A DNA stretch of 64,000 bases from Microcaldota archaeon (GTDB taxonomy: Archaea > Micrarchaeota > Micrarchaeia > Norongarragalinales > UBA97), in the NCBI GenBank assembly GCA_016194335.1, contig JACQBR010000017.1, positions 25,332 through 89,331 on the forward strand, given 5' to 3'. Both the position numbers and the translations under genes were made by a program. The notes below the pieces were generated by a model, which was not told the DNA's origin, did not search any database, and was given only the letters and a program-made list of their open reading frames with translations. Every line of letters starts with the position of its first letter. Within the stretch, counting starts at the first letter, position 1. Positions 1 through 8,549 of the stretch are shown one piece after another.

Positions 1-2
1 CC

Positions 3-245
3 GAAACCAACCTCAAGGCCTACTGCGGCGAGGACGGCAGCCAGTGCTTCAAGCTCGAAAGGCTCGCGAGCGGGGAGGTAAGGAGCCTCGCGCCCCAGTC
101 CAAACTCGACTTCGGCCTGCGCATCACCCAACCCACGGAAATCCCGCCCGGAGACTACCTCGCGCAGCTCGTCGTGAGGGCAACCTGCCTCAACAGCCCG
201 GGGCTCAGCGCGCCGATTTACCTCGACCTGAAAAACCCGCAGTAG
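3..245 (+). CDS. C-terminal fragment of unknown protein (partial)
   Basis: An open frame enters from the left edge and ends at TAG 243-245. The 80 visible residues contain three cysteines and an alternating beta-like pattern (for example GDYLAQLVVRATCLN, then IYLDLKNPQ at the end). This looks like the last strands of an immunoglobulin-like extracellular domain, which is an inference from the pattern only. The protein precedes the pilus locus by about 190 nt and could be a surface protein. The start lies outside the window. Confidence 0.6.
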   Translation, partial: ETNLKAYCGEDGSQCFKLERLASGEVRSLAPQSKLDFGLRITQPTEIPPGDYLAQLVVRATCLNSPGLSAPIYLDLKNPQ

Positions 246-434
246 GCTTGTTTGGGACCTTGGAAAAAATCAATCCACAACCGTAAACCGCTTTCGGGAG
301 GCGGGCGCGTCATCTTCAGCCCCCAAAACCCCTTTTTTTATTAACTCCCAGAGTAATCTAGCCACGGGAGGCTACGCGCAGGCAGTAAGCCCGCAAGGCA
401 AGCCGGCCGCCACTGGAAGCGGGATGGGAAAAAA
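246..434. other. Intergenic region before the pilus locus
   Basis: No coding frame is convincing here. An A/T-rich stretch at about 334-352 (a T-run followed by ATTAACTCC) is the best candidate promoter for the downstream ATPase gene. The rest is GC-rich and shows nothing recognisable. Confidence 0.4.
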
Positions 435-1976
435 ATGTCTTACATCGAGGATGTGATAAAACGGGCGAAGACCGCCTCGGCGGGAGCTTCGGCCGCGCCG
501 CAGAGCCCGGAGGAGCTGGGCCGGGAAAAGACGCTGATCGACTCGTACGGCGCGACCAAGATTTTCAGGGTGGCGGGCGAGCCCCTCCTGCTTTACGAAG
601 TTCCCGCGGCGCACTACAGGGGCGAGGAAAAGGCGCTGATAAGCGCGATTATCGACCTCGCCTCCCGCAGCATCAACATCGACGAGGCGCTTTTCCAGAC
701 GCAGTCGGAAAAAAGGGCGCGATACCTCTCCAAAGTGATGGAGGTGATTGAATCTTCGGGCGAGCAGCTCAACATCCCGAGCAACTCCAAGGAATTCTAC
801 GCAGGCGCGGTGGTTCAGGAAATTGCCGGCTTCGGGCTCATCGACCCGCTGATTGCCGACGACGAGCTTGAGGAAATCATGGTAATCGGGATGAACAAGC
901 CCGTTTACGTCTTCCACCGCAAGTACGAGATGATGAAGACGAACATCGTCTTTTACGAGGACAAGGACACGCTGGACCTCATCGACCGCATCGCCCGCAA
1001 CATCGGCAGGCGCATCGACGCGCAGTCGCCCCTCCTTGACGCGCGGCTCCCCGACGGCACGCGCGTTAACGCAACCATCCCGCCAGTGAGCCTCGACGGC
1101 TCGACAATCACGCTGCGCAAGTTCAGGCACGACCCCCTGAGCATAATAGACCTCATCAACAACAACACGCTCAACTACGAAGTAGCCGCGTTCCTGTGGA
1201 TGATGGGCGAGGGGATGGGGGCGTTTCCCGCAAACGTCATCATCGCGGGGGAGACGGCGGCGGGAAAAACGACTTTGCTCAACGCCATGACCGGATTCAT
1301 CCCGAATTACGAGCGCCTCATCACCATTGAGGACACTGCGGAGTTGAGCCTTCCGTTCGAGCACTGGGTGCGTTTCGAAGTCCGGCCTCCCGGAGTGGAG
1401 GGGACGGGGGAAATTGATTCCGACACGCTTCTCAAAAACGCGTTGCGCATGAGGCCCGACCGCATCATCGTGGGCGAAATCCGCGGGCAGGAGGGATACA
1501 CGCTTTTCAGCGCGATGAACACCGGCCACCGCGGCGCGATGGGGACGCTGCACTCCAACACGGCGCGCGAGACCCTCATCCGCCTCACAAGCCCGCCGAT
1601 GAGCGTGCCCAACCTCATGCTCTCAGCACTCAACTTCATCGTGATGCAGCAGCGCATCTACGACCGGCGCAAGGGCCTGATTCGCAGGGTGAGCGAAATT
1701 GCGGAAGTGTCCTTTGTCGACGAGAACAAGCTTCCCGACCTGCGCCTCTTATACCAGTGGAACCCGGCCAAGGATGAAATCACAAGCACGGGGGAGCAGG
1801 CGAACTACCTTCAGGAAATCGCGAGGTATTCTGGAGAAGCGAGGCCGAACCTGCTCAAGGAACTGGAGGCGCGCGGGAAAATCCTCAGGGAAATGAACGA
1901 AAAGGGAATCCGCGACATGGAAAGCGTCATCCAAGTGACGCAGAACTACTCGGGAAAGAGGCAGGGAAAGATATAA
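435..1976 (+). CDS. Type IV pilus/Tad-like assembly ATPase
   Basis: A 513-aa cytoplasmic ATPase of the VirB11/PilT/TadA superfamily, which powers pilin assembly from the inner face of the membrane. The N-terminal half is the usual mixed linker domain. The Walker A motif GETAAGKT lies near residue 272, and RIIVGEIRGQE near residue 342 is the Walker B region. The His-box-like stretch MNTGHRGAMGTLHSN follows. The length is normal for archaeal members. It is the first gene of a same-strand island with two membrane platform proteins, a prepilin peptidase and many class III signal-peptide proteins, so it almost certainly serves that pilus. ATG 435 is the first in-frame ATG, preceded by an A-rich run. 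Confidence 0.93.
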   Translation: MSYIEDVIKRAKTASAGASAAPQSPEELGREKTLIDSYGATKIFRVAGEPLLLYEVPAAHYRGEEKALISAIIDLASRSINIDEALFQTQSEKRARYLSKVMEVIESSGEQLNIPSNSKEFYAGAVVQEIAGFGLIDPLIADDELEEIMVIGMNKPVYVFHRKYEMMKTNIVFYEDKDTLDLIDRIARNIGRRIDAQSPLLDARLPDGTRVNATIPPVSLDGSTITLRKFRHDPLSIIDLINNNTLNYEVAAFLWMMGEGMGAFPANVIIAGETAAGKTTLLNAMTGFIPNYERLITIEDTAELSLPFEHWVRFEVRPPGVEGTGEIDSDTLLKNALRMRPDRIIVGEIRGQEGYTLFSAMNTGHRGAMGTLHSNTARETLIRLTSPPMSVPNLMLSALNFIVMQQRIYDRRKGLIRRVSEIAEVSFVDENKLPDLRLLYQWNPAKDEITSTGEQANYLQEIARYSGEARPNLLKELEARGKILREMNEKGIRDMESVIQVTQNYSGKRQGKI

Positions 1977-2000
1977 CTCCAGACTCGCAGATATGTTAGC

Positions 2001-3122
2001 ATGGCTGGAATCGAGCGGCTTGACCGGCTGAGGAAGGCGATTGAACGCGGGGCGGGGGAGCGGGAGCCTGCGGGAAAACCGCGCGAAGAGCCGAAGGGTT
2101 CGGCGCTTTTCGGCGATTCGGGCCAGCGCGGGCAGAAGCCGCTTGACGCGAGGGCGGCCCGCATCCGATCGGGAGTGCTTGAGATGGGGGAGAGGACCCT
2201 GGACTTTTCCAAGCTCGACCTGGCCCGCTCCAACGACGCTGGAGTGCGCGCAATAGGCAGAGTGTATTCCGTTTTCGAAGCGCCAATCCTGAAGGCCGCG
2301 CAGTTCTTCTCGACATTCCCAAGCGCGCTCGAACTGCGCTCCACGCTCATCACGGCGGGAATCGGGATGACGGTTGAAGCATACCTCACCGTAAGCGCCA
2401 CAGCGGCGTTCATTTCGGCAGTGCTTGCCGCAGTCCTCATAGTCGCGCTCAACGCAGGCCTCGCAGCGGGCACGGGATTGCCCGGAACCGCCGCAATCGC
2501 CCTTTTCGCCGCGCCGCTTGTCTTCCTCCTCGTCGGGGCAAGCGCGCTTGCGTACCCGCCAATCAGGTCCCGCGTCAAGGCGAATGAAATCGACCGCGAC
2601 CTGCCTTACGCATTGCGCCAGCTTTCCACGCAGGTGAAGGCGGGAACGAGCTTCCAGAAGGCGATTGCCTCAATCGCGCAGGGAGATTACGGCACGCTGA
2701 GCCGCGAATTCCAAGTGCTCCACAGGGACATGGAATCGGGGAAAAGCACCACCGACGCGCTCCTTGCCCTGCACGACAGGACGCGCTCGAAGGGCCTGCG
2801 GCAGGCGGTGATGCAGGTAATCCGCGCGCTGAGGATAGGCGGGCCGCTGACCGAAATCGTGGAGAGCATTGCCAACGAAGTCTCCTTCGAGACGCGAATG
2901 CGCATACGCGATTTCACCGAGGAGCTCAACCTCATCAGCATCATCCTGGTGATGGTCGCAATCGTCGCGCCCGTCGTGGTGACGATACTCGCGGCGGTCA
3001 CGCAACTCCCGCTTCTGGGGTGGGGCTTCGGGGAGGGAATGATAGCCATTGCGTTCGGCGCAATCACCCTGGGGATGGTGTCGATAATCGTGCTGATAAA
3101 GAAGCTCGAACCGCTCGCGTGA
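2001..3122 (+). CDS. TadC-family pilus platform membrane protein
   Basis: A 373-aa polytopic membrane protein with a type II secretion F domain. After a charged, Gly/Arg-rich N-terminal region of about 100 residues there are two membrane segments (about 115-190). A cytoplasmic F domain follows (DRDLPYALRQLSTQVKAGTS onward), then two C-terminal membrane segments. TadC/PilC-type proteins form the platform that couples the ATPase to pilin extraction. It starts 24 nt after the ATPase gene and is followed by a paralogue, so the two probably form a hetero-oligomer. The start ATG 2001 fits the spacing. Confidence 0.88.
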   Translation: MAGIERLDRLRKAIERGAGEREPAGKPREEPKGSALFGDSGQRGQKPLDARAARIRSGVLEMGERTLDFSKLDLARSNDAGVRAIGRVYSVFEAPILKAAQFFSTFPSALELRSTLITAGIGMTVEAYLTVSATAAFISAVLAAVLIVALNAGLAAGTGLPGTAAIALFAAPLVFLLVGASALAYPPIRSRVKANEIDRDLPYALRQLSTQVKAGTSFQKAIASIAQGDYGTLSREFQVLHRDMESGKSTTDALLALHDRTRSKGLRQAVMQVIRALRIGGPLTEIVESIANEVSFETRMRIRDFTEELNLISIILVMVAIVAPVVVTILAAVTQLPLLGWGFGEGMIAIAFGAITLGMVSIIVLIKKLEPLA

Positions 3123-3136
3123 GCAGTGAAACGAAA

Positions 3137-4081
3137 ATGGCCGGTTTTCTCAGCGAACTGAAAAAGGCGTACTGGGGCGTGGAGAGGTTCTACGAATCCT
3201 CGGGAATAGCCCTGAGCCTGCCTGCCTACCTCGCGGTATTCGCCCTCATTGCCGCCGCCGCGGCGGTCCTGAGCATCTACGCGCTGAATTACCTACCGAC
3301 GGGAATCGGGGAGAACACCGGGGTCATCGGCGCCGTGGCATTCGTAGCCTTTCTCAGCCTCGCCGCGGTGATCCCCCTGAGCATGCGCAACAGGCGCATA
3401 GAGGAGATTGAGGAAAACCTCCCAGACGCCCTCCGGCACCTCACGGCAGTGCTCAAGGCCGGCGGGACCATCGAGAACGCGGTTGAGGAAGCGTCAAAAA
3501 CCGACTACGGGGAACTCAGCCGCAGCCTCAGGACGGCACTCGGCCGCATGCAGAGGGGCAAGTCTTTTGACGACGTCATCGTCGAGGCTGGGGAGACTTC
3601 CGGCTCGCGGCTCTACAAGCGCGTGGTCCAGATCATCAGGGAATCGCGAAGGGCGGGGGCGGGAATTGCCGACGTGATGTCGGCGATTGCGGAGGATGCC
3701 AAGGACGTCGCCCACATCAGGCGCGAACGGATCGCCCGCACCACCATGCACGTCCTCTTCCTCTACCTCTCCTCCCTCCTGCTCTCGCCGTTCATATTCG
3801 GGTTCACCATCACGGTCGTGGCGTTCATCGGCACGGGAATCACGTGCGCCGTGCCCGGCTCCAAACCCGTGCAGCTCTCATTCCTCAACACCGTCCTCAC
3901 CGTGTTCCTGTCGTTTTCGGCGGTGCTGGCGTCCATCGCCATAGGCGTCATAAGGGAGGGAAGCGCCAGCCGCTACGTGGTGCGCGCTCCGGCCATGGTT
4001 TTAATAGCGTTGCTCGTGTTCGAGTTTGGCAAGAGATTCGCTCTTCTCATAATAGGCGGGGGTGCAACCACATGCGGCTGA
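3137..4081 (+). CDS. Second TadC-family platform protein
   Basis: A 314-aa paralogue of the preceding protein. There are two membrane segments near residues 25-85, then a cytoplasmic F domain (ENLPDALRHLTAVLKAGGTI and SRLYKRVVQIIRESRRAGAG), then two or three C-terminal membrane segments. It begins 14 nt after the upstream stop. The chosen ATG 3137 gives MAGFLSELKKAYW; the frame remains open further upstream but would overlap the previous gene. Its last codons overlap the first pilin-like gene. The pair of platform proteins is typical of Tad-like systems. Confidence 0.87.
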   Translation: MAGFLSELKKAYWGVERFYESSGIALSLPAYLAVFALIAAAAAVLSIYALNYLPTGIGENTGVIGAVAFVAFLSLAAVIPLSMRNRRIEEIEENLPDALRHLTAVLKAGGTIENAVEEASKTDYGELSRSLRTALGRMQRGKSFDDVIVEAGETSGSRLYKRVVQIIRESRRAGAGIADVMSAIAEDAKDVAHIRRERIARTTMHVLFLYLSSLLLSPFIFGFTITVVAFIGTGITCAVPGSKPVQLSFLNTVLTVFLSFSAVLASIAIGVIREGSASRYVVRAPAMVLIALLVFEFGKRFALLIIGGGATTCG

Positions 4082-4185
4082 AGGGGCAGACTGCGCTGGA
4101 GTACGTGCTGGTAGTGGGAACTTCGGTGCTCCTTGTATCAATTGTCGCGTATTTCGTCAAGGTCAGGGTTCTCAACCCCGGTTGA
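4072..4185 (+). CDS. Minimal 37-aa class III signal-peptide pilin
   Basis: A very short protein, MRLKGQTALEYVLVVGTS at its start, consisting of a basic N-terminus, a KG-QTALEY cleavage/processing motif with the conserved Glu at +5, one hydrophobic helix and eleven or so further residues. This is the archaeal class III (type IV pilin-like) signal, processed by a prepilin peptidase. Mature length would be about 33 residues, essentially a bare pilin helix. It overlaps the end of the TadC-like gene by 10 nt, which suggests translational coupling. It could be a structural pilin or an accessory subunit. Confidence 0.75.
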   Translation: MRLKGQTALEYVLVVGTSVLLVSIVAYFVKVRVLNPG

Positions 4186-4196
4186 GGGAGAAGGAA

Positions 4197-4388
4197 ATGC
4201 GCCCAAACATGTTGACCGAGGAATCCAGCCAAGCCGCGCTTGAGTACGTCCTCATCCTCGGGGGGGCCATCCTGCTTGCCGCAATCGTGGCGGTGATAAT
4301 GAGGAACCAGGTGTTCTCGCCCATAGAGTCGCGCACGGCGCAGAACGCGAGTGAACTTCACAAAGCAATAAATAGCGCAAAACAGTAA
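4197..4388 (+). CDS. Small class III signal-peptide pilin
   Basis: A 63-aa protein with a short polar N-terminus, the motif ESSQAALEY (Glu at +5 of the pilin helix), a hydrophobic segment (VLILGGAILLAAIVAVIM) and a short tail rich in Asn/Ser. The ATG at 4197 follows a good GAGGGAGAAGG ribosome-binding stretch; ATG 4209 is a possible alternative. It is the second of four tandem mini-pilins of similar design, probably substrates of the prepilin peptidase encoded at 4936. Confidence 0.75.
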   Translation: MRPNMLTEESSQAALEYVLILGGAILLAAIVAVIMRNQVFSPIESRTAQNASELHKAINSAKQ

Positions 4389-4446
4389 TTGAGGGCGCGG
4401 CAGGAAAAATGCCGCGGGAGATGTGGGGGAGGAAGGGGGGAAAATA

Positions 4447-4638
4447 ATGGAAGAGAAATCACAGGGAGCTTTCGAATACGTGCTTCTTCTTGCGGGAATC
4501 CTGCTCGTGGTGGTGATGGCAATCGTGATACTGCGCAGCAGCGTGATTACCGGCGCGCAGGAGCAGGTGAACAGCAGCGTGGGCGCATACCGGAATGCCA
4601 CGGCGCTAAACTGCGACGCAAGCGGGTATTGCAGCTGA
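4447..4638 (+). CDS. Small class III signal-peptide pilin
   Basis: A 63-aa protein beginning MEEKSQGAFEYVLLLAGI, so the pilin motif SQGAFEY with Glu at +5 is intact. One hydrophobic helix is followed by a tail of about 30 residues containing two cysteines near the end (NCDASGYCS), which could form a disulfide outside the cell. The ATG at 4447 follows a strong purine-rich GGAAGGGGGG sequence; GTG/ATG starts at 4423 would add eight residues. It is part of the tandem pilin cluster. Confidence 0.75.
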   Translation: MEEKSQGAFEYVLLLAGILLVVVMAIVILRSSVITGAQEQVNSSVGAYRNATALNCDASGYCS

Positions 4639-4755
4639 GCCGCCACCCCCTCCCCAAAAACCCCTATTTGCGCTAAAATCCATTCAGTTCAACAAAAAAA
4701 AAAAAACGAAAGGGCCCGGACGACCGGAGCTATGAGTTGAGGGAGAAAAACGATA

Positions 4756-4926
4756 ATGGAAGAAACGAGCCAGGTTGCCACGGAATACCTACTTCTCGTA
4801 GCGCTTTCAGTGGCAATCATGCTCGTTGCGGTGGGGATTGCGGTGCAGTTCCGCAAGATTGCCGAAGTCGTGCAGAACAGGGTGGGAATCGAGCGCAATT
4901 CCACGGTCAACATGCTCGTGAGATGA
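4756..4926 (+). CDS. Small class III signal-peptide pilin
   Basis: A 56-aa protein beginning MEETSQVATEYLLLVALS. It has the same layout as its upstream neighbours: an acidic N-terminus, a Q-x3-E-Y processing motif, one membrane helix, then a short Arg/Asn-rich tail ending NMLVR. It is separated from the previous pilin gene by about 117 nt containing a 12-A run at about 4692-4704. The stop at 4924-4926 lies just before the peptidase start, so the two are likely translated together. Confidence 0.72.
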   Translation: MEETSQVATEYLLLVALSVAIMLVAVGIAVQFRKIAEVVQNRVGIERNSTVNMLVR

Positions 4927-4935
4927 TTACGGGCG

Positions 4936-5952
4936 TTGATACCGATTCCTTTCGAACTTGAAGTTGCGCTCTTCGGCGCGCTCTGCCTCTGTGCGGTTTC
5001 CTACGACCTGATTGAAAGGAGGATTCCCGACGCGCTTAATTACGGCCTCATCCTGCTGGGGGCGGCGTTCGGAATCAACGCGGCAGGCACGCAAAACGCG
5101 CTTGGTTACGCTGGATTTGTGGCCTTTTCCTTCGCCTTCGCATACGCAATCTACAAGGCCGGGGCGTGGGCGGGCGGGGACGTGAAGTTTTTCACCGCCC
5201 TGTGCGCCTTTCTCCCGGCAATCAGCCCGCGCTATTCCGTCGTCTCGCCGCTTGCCCTGTTCCTCATTTCGGCCGCCCTGCTTGCGCCCGTCACCCTGCT
5301 GACGCATTGGGGGAGAATCAAGCCGAAGGAAGGATGGATGAAAAGGGCGGGAAAGGCCCTTGAAGCGTCGTTGCCCGCGTCACTCGTTTCGGCAGGAGTG
5401 CAGCCCGTCTTCTACCTCTTTTCCGCAAACATCGCATACGTCCTCCTCCTCGCCGCATTGCTTTACGTCGCAAGGATTCCCGCATGGCTTTCGGTTCCGG
5501 CGTTTGCCGCAAGCCTGCTCGCCTTCCCCAACGGCGGGCAGATCGCCTCTGCGGCGTACGCGTTGGCAATCCTTTCCCTCGTTTCGATGCTCATCCGTTG
5601 CTACCCGGACTTCTCCGCCGCGCTGCGGCGCAGCGTCCCCGTGGGGGAACTGAAGCCGGGAGACATTCCCGCGCAGACCATAGTGGTTCATAACCGCAAG
5701 CCGCTGGTGGTGCGGAACCCGGGCCTTCCCTCGCTATTGCGAAGTGCCCTCGCAATGGATGCAACAGCGCTGAAAAACGCGTTTCCCGGGAAAGAAATGG
5801 CCGTCGCCGACTCGATGAGGGCGATGGGCCTGGCCGCAAGGCAAATCGAGCAGCTTAAAAAACTCGGCGTGAAAAGCATTTACGTCAAGGAGTCGCTTCC
5901 ATACGCGCCCGTCATCCTTGCAGCCTATCCGATAGTGTGGTGGTTGGTTTGA
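4936..5952 (+). CDS. Prepilin peptidase (A24 family, FlaK/PibD-like)
   Basis: A 338-aa aspartic membrane protease that cleaves class III signal peptides. The first catalytic Asp sits after the first membrane segment (SYDLIERRIPD) and the second is in AGGDVKFF, the GxGD-like motif at the start of a helix. About eight membrane segments follow, with a soluble C-terminal region (VPVGELKPGD, then a mixed region) as in archaeal long-form peptidases. The start is taken as TTG 4936, because an in-frame TGA at 4924 limits the frame and no ATG fits. Its location within the pilin cluster indicates its substrates. A second peptidase lies at 48631. Confidence 0.85.
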   Translation: MIPIPFELEVALFGALCLCAVSYDLIERRIPDALNYGLILLGAAFGINAAGTQNALGYAGFVAFSFAFAYAIYKAGAWAGGDVKFFTALCAFLPAISPRYSVVSPLALFLISAALLAPVTLLTHWGRIKPKEGWMKRAGKALEASLPASLVSAGVQPVFYLFSANIAYVLLLAALLYVARIPAWLSVPAFAASLLAFPNGGQIASAAYALAILSLVSMLIRCYPDFSAALRRSVPVGELKPGDIPAQTIVVHNRKPLVVRNPGLPSLLRSALAMDATALKNAFPGKEMAVADSMRAMGLAARQIEQLKKLGVKSIYVKESLPYAPVILAAYPIVWWLV

Positions 5953-6395
5953 AAAAAGCACAGCTCAGCATTGAATTCTTCCTCATCGCGTCGTTCATCA
6001 TAGCCCTGGCGGCCATAATGGTCACTACTGCCGAGTCCAACCTCCGCTCCGCCGAGGCGCTTGACAAGGCGGCATTGGGCAAGGCGGCGCTTGACGCGGC
6101 CACGGGCGCGATAAACCTCGCCGCCGTGGGGGGGAACGGCGCGCAGTCCAGCGCCACGGTGTTCATCCCGCAATCGACCGCGTGCTTCATACTTGACAAG
6201 AACAACGGCGAACCAAGGATGCAATGCGATGCGGACCCGTCGCTTGAAAAGAGGGTGAGCGGCCGGGCGCTTTACTCCCCCGACCTCAAAATCGACGACA
6301 GCTGCCCCCCGTCTAACACGCGGACGGGATGGTTCCGGGTCATTGCGCGCAATGTCGACGGGAAGGTGCAGGTCCGATGCGAGGAAAGGAATTGA
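5937..6395 (+). CDS. Class III signal-peptide pilin-like protein
   Basis: A 152-aa protein with basic N-terminus and motif KKAQLSIEF followed by a hydrophobic helix (FLIASFIIALAAIMV). The exported region of about 120 residues contains four cysteines. The helix-plus-globular layout is that of a minor pilin. Starts GTG 5937, GTG 5940 and TTG 5949 are all in frame; TTG 5949 overlaps the peptidase stop (TTGA). I chose the longest, but the true start could be any of the three. Confidence 0.78.
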   Translation: MVVGLKKAQLSIEFFLIASFIIALAAIMVTTAESNLRSAEALDKAALGKAALDAATGAINLAAVGGNGAQSSATVFIPQSTACFILDKNNGEPRMQCDADPSLEKRVSGRALYSPDLKIDDSCPPSNTRTGWFRVIARNVDGKVQVRCEERN

Positions 6396-6862
6396 GGATA
6401 GAAAAAACGCGGAGGGCATCAAGCCGCCCGTGGCCCAAGATGATTTTCACGCCGTCACCACCCGGCCCTAAACGCGGCCAGGGCGCGACGGAATTCCTCC
6501 TTATTCTCTCCATAGTAGTTGCGTTTGTCGTGGCAGTGGCGGCCCCCGCGGCAAAGGACATGGAACTTACTTTTGCGGTTACCGCGGCGCGCTCTGCAAC
6601 CGCGAACTACGCTGCAGGGGAAGGGTTGCGCCCGACCTCAATAAGCAACGCGCCCACGCCGGAAGGCACGCTCATTTCCATAAACGCTTATCCCTCCCGG
6701 GGAGCGGCACCGCCAAATTCAACCGTTGAACGGCTCGGGATGCAACGCGCGGGGGCGATGGCAATCGCGCAAACATTCGGAAGCAGGTGGGATGCCGCCT
6801 CCCCAAATTGCGCGTCGGGGGTTTTCAGGCAATACTGCGTGGAAGTGAAGATCAACGGGTAA
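6377..6862 (+). CDS. Class III signal-peptide pilin-like protein
   Basis: A 161-aa protein with a long basic N-terminus, motif KRGQGATEF and one hydrophobic helix, then an exported domain of about 100 residues with two cysteines near the C-terminus. ATG 6377 overlaps the preceding gene; TTG 6392 or ATG 6440 (giving MIFTPSPPGPKRGQ) would produce a more usual signal length. Likely a minor pilin processed between Gly and Gln. No recognisable fold outside the pilin helix. Confidence 0.76.
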   Translation: MRGKELRIEKTRRASSRPWPKMIFTPSPPGPKRGQGATEFLLILSIVVAFVVAVAAPAAKDMELTFAVTAARSATANYAAGEGLRPTSISNAPTPEGTLISINAYPSRGAAPPNSTVERLGMQRAGAMAIAQTFGSRWDAASPNCASGVFRQYCVEVKING

Positions 6863-6866
6863 TCTC

Positions 6867-7205
6867 GTGGAACGGCCCCTCCGGCAGGACGGGAAATTCC
6901 TCGTCAACGGAATCCTTTCGCTCGCCACTGTGGGCTCGGCCGCGGTATTGACGGCGGCTGCCCGCAATGCCCCGCTTGCCGCCTTGGCCGCGGCGATATT
7001 TTCCCTCGCAAACTTCATGCTGTTGGCGAAAAACGGGAATGCCCGGACCAAGCCGATTGCGCTCTGGATATTTTCAACCGTTGCGGCCGCGGCGGTAGTT
7101 GCGTATGGCGGCGGGGAAATGCAAATCGCCCAGATTGCGTTCCTCGCCCCCCTCCTGATGGCCTTGCTGCTCGTCTGCCTCATTGTTGCCAAATGGAAAA
7201 GATGA
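6867..7205 (+). CDS. Small polytopic membrane protein in pilus locus
   Basis: A 112-aa protein with four predicted membrane segments (roughly residues 12-32, 36-54, 63-80 and 86-107) and almost no soluble part. It starts with GTG 6867, four nucleotides after the preceding stop, so it is co-translated with the pilin-like genes. No class III signal is present, so it is not itself a pilin. It may be a membrane accessory of the assembly machine; the family is not recognised. Confidence 0.65.
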   Translation: MERPLRQDGKFLVNGILSLATVGSAAVLTAAARNAPLAALAAAIFSLANFMLLAKNGNARTKPIALWIFSTVAAAAVVAYGGGEMQIAQIAFLAPLLMALLLVCLIVAKWKR

Positions 7206-7341
7206 CCCTTAGGGTGCAACGGGCGAATCGGGCGGAAAGCGGCTCTTGGCGACGCGTATCGCACCCGCCGCATTGTTGCTTGCGGGTTAAAAAGCAACGC
7301 AGAGTAATAAGTTCAAACCAACCTCAACAAAGGCGAAGCGA

Positions 7342-7812
7342 ATGGCTCTTAAAACCCGACCGGGCGTGCGTGGCCAACTTTCGGTAGAGCTCATACTCGT
7401 GTTTTCGCTTTTCCTCCTCCTCATCCTCTGGGGGATGAATTACGCCAATGCCTTCGGCGCGTCCGCCCAGGGGCAGACCACGAGGGCAACCCTTCAGACG
7501 GTGGCGATTGACGCTGCAAACATGGCAAACTCCGCCTGCGCCGCCGGCACCGACACGCAATTCCGCATGCCCTGCGCGGCGGGAAAGGACGGGGCGCTTG
7601 AAACGCGCCTGGAATTCACGGGCGGAGACGTCGTCGCAAGCGCGTCTGGACAGAAGCGTTACGCCAAATCCGTCTGCGGAACCGAAGGGACCGTGCAATA
7701 CTCCTGCGCGACAACCTCCGGCGAATGGCTCTGTTTTGACGCAACGGGAAGGAATGCAATGGTGAAGGTCAGTGCGGGCAAGTGCGCGGATGCGGTGCAG
7801 GCGATTCGATGA
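7342..7812 (+). CDS. Class III signal-peptide pilin-like protein
   Basis: A 156-aa protein with basic N-terminus, motif VRGQLSVEL and a hydrophobic helix (ILVFSLFLLLILWGM). The exported part has six cysteines, so disulfide stabilisation is likely. A gap of about 136 nt separates it from the previous gene, and A/T-rich sequence at about 7300-7315 could be an internal promoter. The stop codon overlaps the next ATG (ATGA). Confidence 0.78.
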   Translation: MALKTRPGVRGQLSVELILVFSLFLLLILWGMNYANAFGASAQGQTTRATLQTVAIDAANMANSACAAGTDTQFRMPCAAGKDGALETRLEFTGGDVVASASGQKRYAKSVCGTEGTVQYSCATTSGEWLCFDATGRNAMVKVSAGKCADAVQAIR

Positions 7813-8147
7813 GGGGGCAGATAATTTCCATCGATTTTCTCATCGCGGTTGCGATATTGGCATTGGCAATAGGCGCGATTGCCCAAGCCGCCGAATTCGC
7901 AGCCGCGCATAACGAGCAGGCCGCGGGGCTCCAGCTCAACAGCGCCTGGGCCATTGCGGAAATGGCCTCAAACGGCCAGGGGGCAGGCGGGCTTGGGCAG
8001 AGGTATTGCATCCGCTATTCAAACGGCACCGACCTGTGCGGCAGCGCCCCGTGCGGGAACGGCGACACGCTCGCCGCCCAGCGTGCGGTGGCTTGCAGCG
8101 GAACGCCGGGCGGATACTGCCTCATGAACGTGGTGACCTGCAGATGA
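7809..8147 (+). CDS. Pilin-like protein with Asp in the signal motif
   Basis: A 112-aa protein starting MRGQIISIDFLIAV. The start ATG 7809 overlaps the previous stop as ATGA. The Arg-Gly-Gln cleavage context is pilin-like, but the position usually held by Glu is Asp. One hydrophobic helix precedes a short exported region with five cysteines. It is the first of three consecutive overlapping or adjacent genes with less canonical pilin signals. Confidence 0.68.
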   Translation: MRGQIISIDFLIAVAILALAIGAIAQAAEFAAAHNEQAAGLQLNSAWAIAEMASNGQGAGGLGQRYCIRYSNGTDLCGSAPCGNGDTLAAQRAVACSGTPGGYCLMNVVTCR

Positions 8148-8536
8148 GGGGGTTCGCACTCACGGTAGACGCCCTGCTTTCCGTCTCATTCGTACTGCTC
8201 GCCATCAGCGCGATGGCGATGATGTCCCAGGCGGGGCCGGAAGACGCGGTTGCCGCCCAGCAGGACGCGCTCGCACGCGACTACCTCGCACTCAAGTACG
8301 GGAACCAAATCCCCCTGACCCCCGCCGATTTTCTCAACCTCACGACGAAAACCCTTGACGAAAATGCCCCAGGAGGAGGCGCGGACTGGTTCAAGGCGGA
8401 GTATTTGCACTACCCGCCCATTCTGGGCTGCAGGGGCGCGTGCTCGTTTCTCAACGCAAGCACGCAGGCCGATTTCCTCAAGGGGCCGGATTTCGCAAAC
8501 GCGAAAGTGCGCAAAGAGGCGTGGATAAGGAAATGA
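8144..8536 (+). CDS. Pilin-like exported protein
   Basis: A 130-aa protein starting MRGFALTVDALLSVSFVLL, again with Arg-Gly before the hydrophobic helix and Asp where Glu is expected. The ATG at 8144 overlaps the previous stop. The exported domain has a CRGAC motif. An alternative earlier start would lie inside the upstream gene. It is probably a minor pilin or a pseudopilin. Confidence 0.68.
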   Translation: MRGFALTVDALLSVSFVLLAISAMAMMSQAGPEDAVAAQQDALARDYLALKYGNQIPLTPADFLNLTTKTLDENAPGGGADWFKAEYLHYPPILGCRGACSFLNASTQADFLKGPDFANAKVRKEAWIRK

Positions 8537-8549
8537 AAAGGGCTCTGGA

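Noticed and set aside
372..1553. Long minus-strand frame opposite the pilus ATPase
   Set aside because: It is the antisense shadow of a clearly conserved ATPase gene with high GC at third positions; the translation has no domain pattern.
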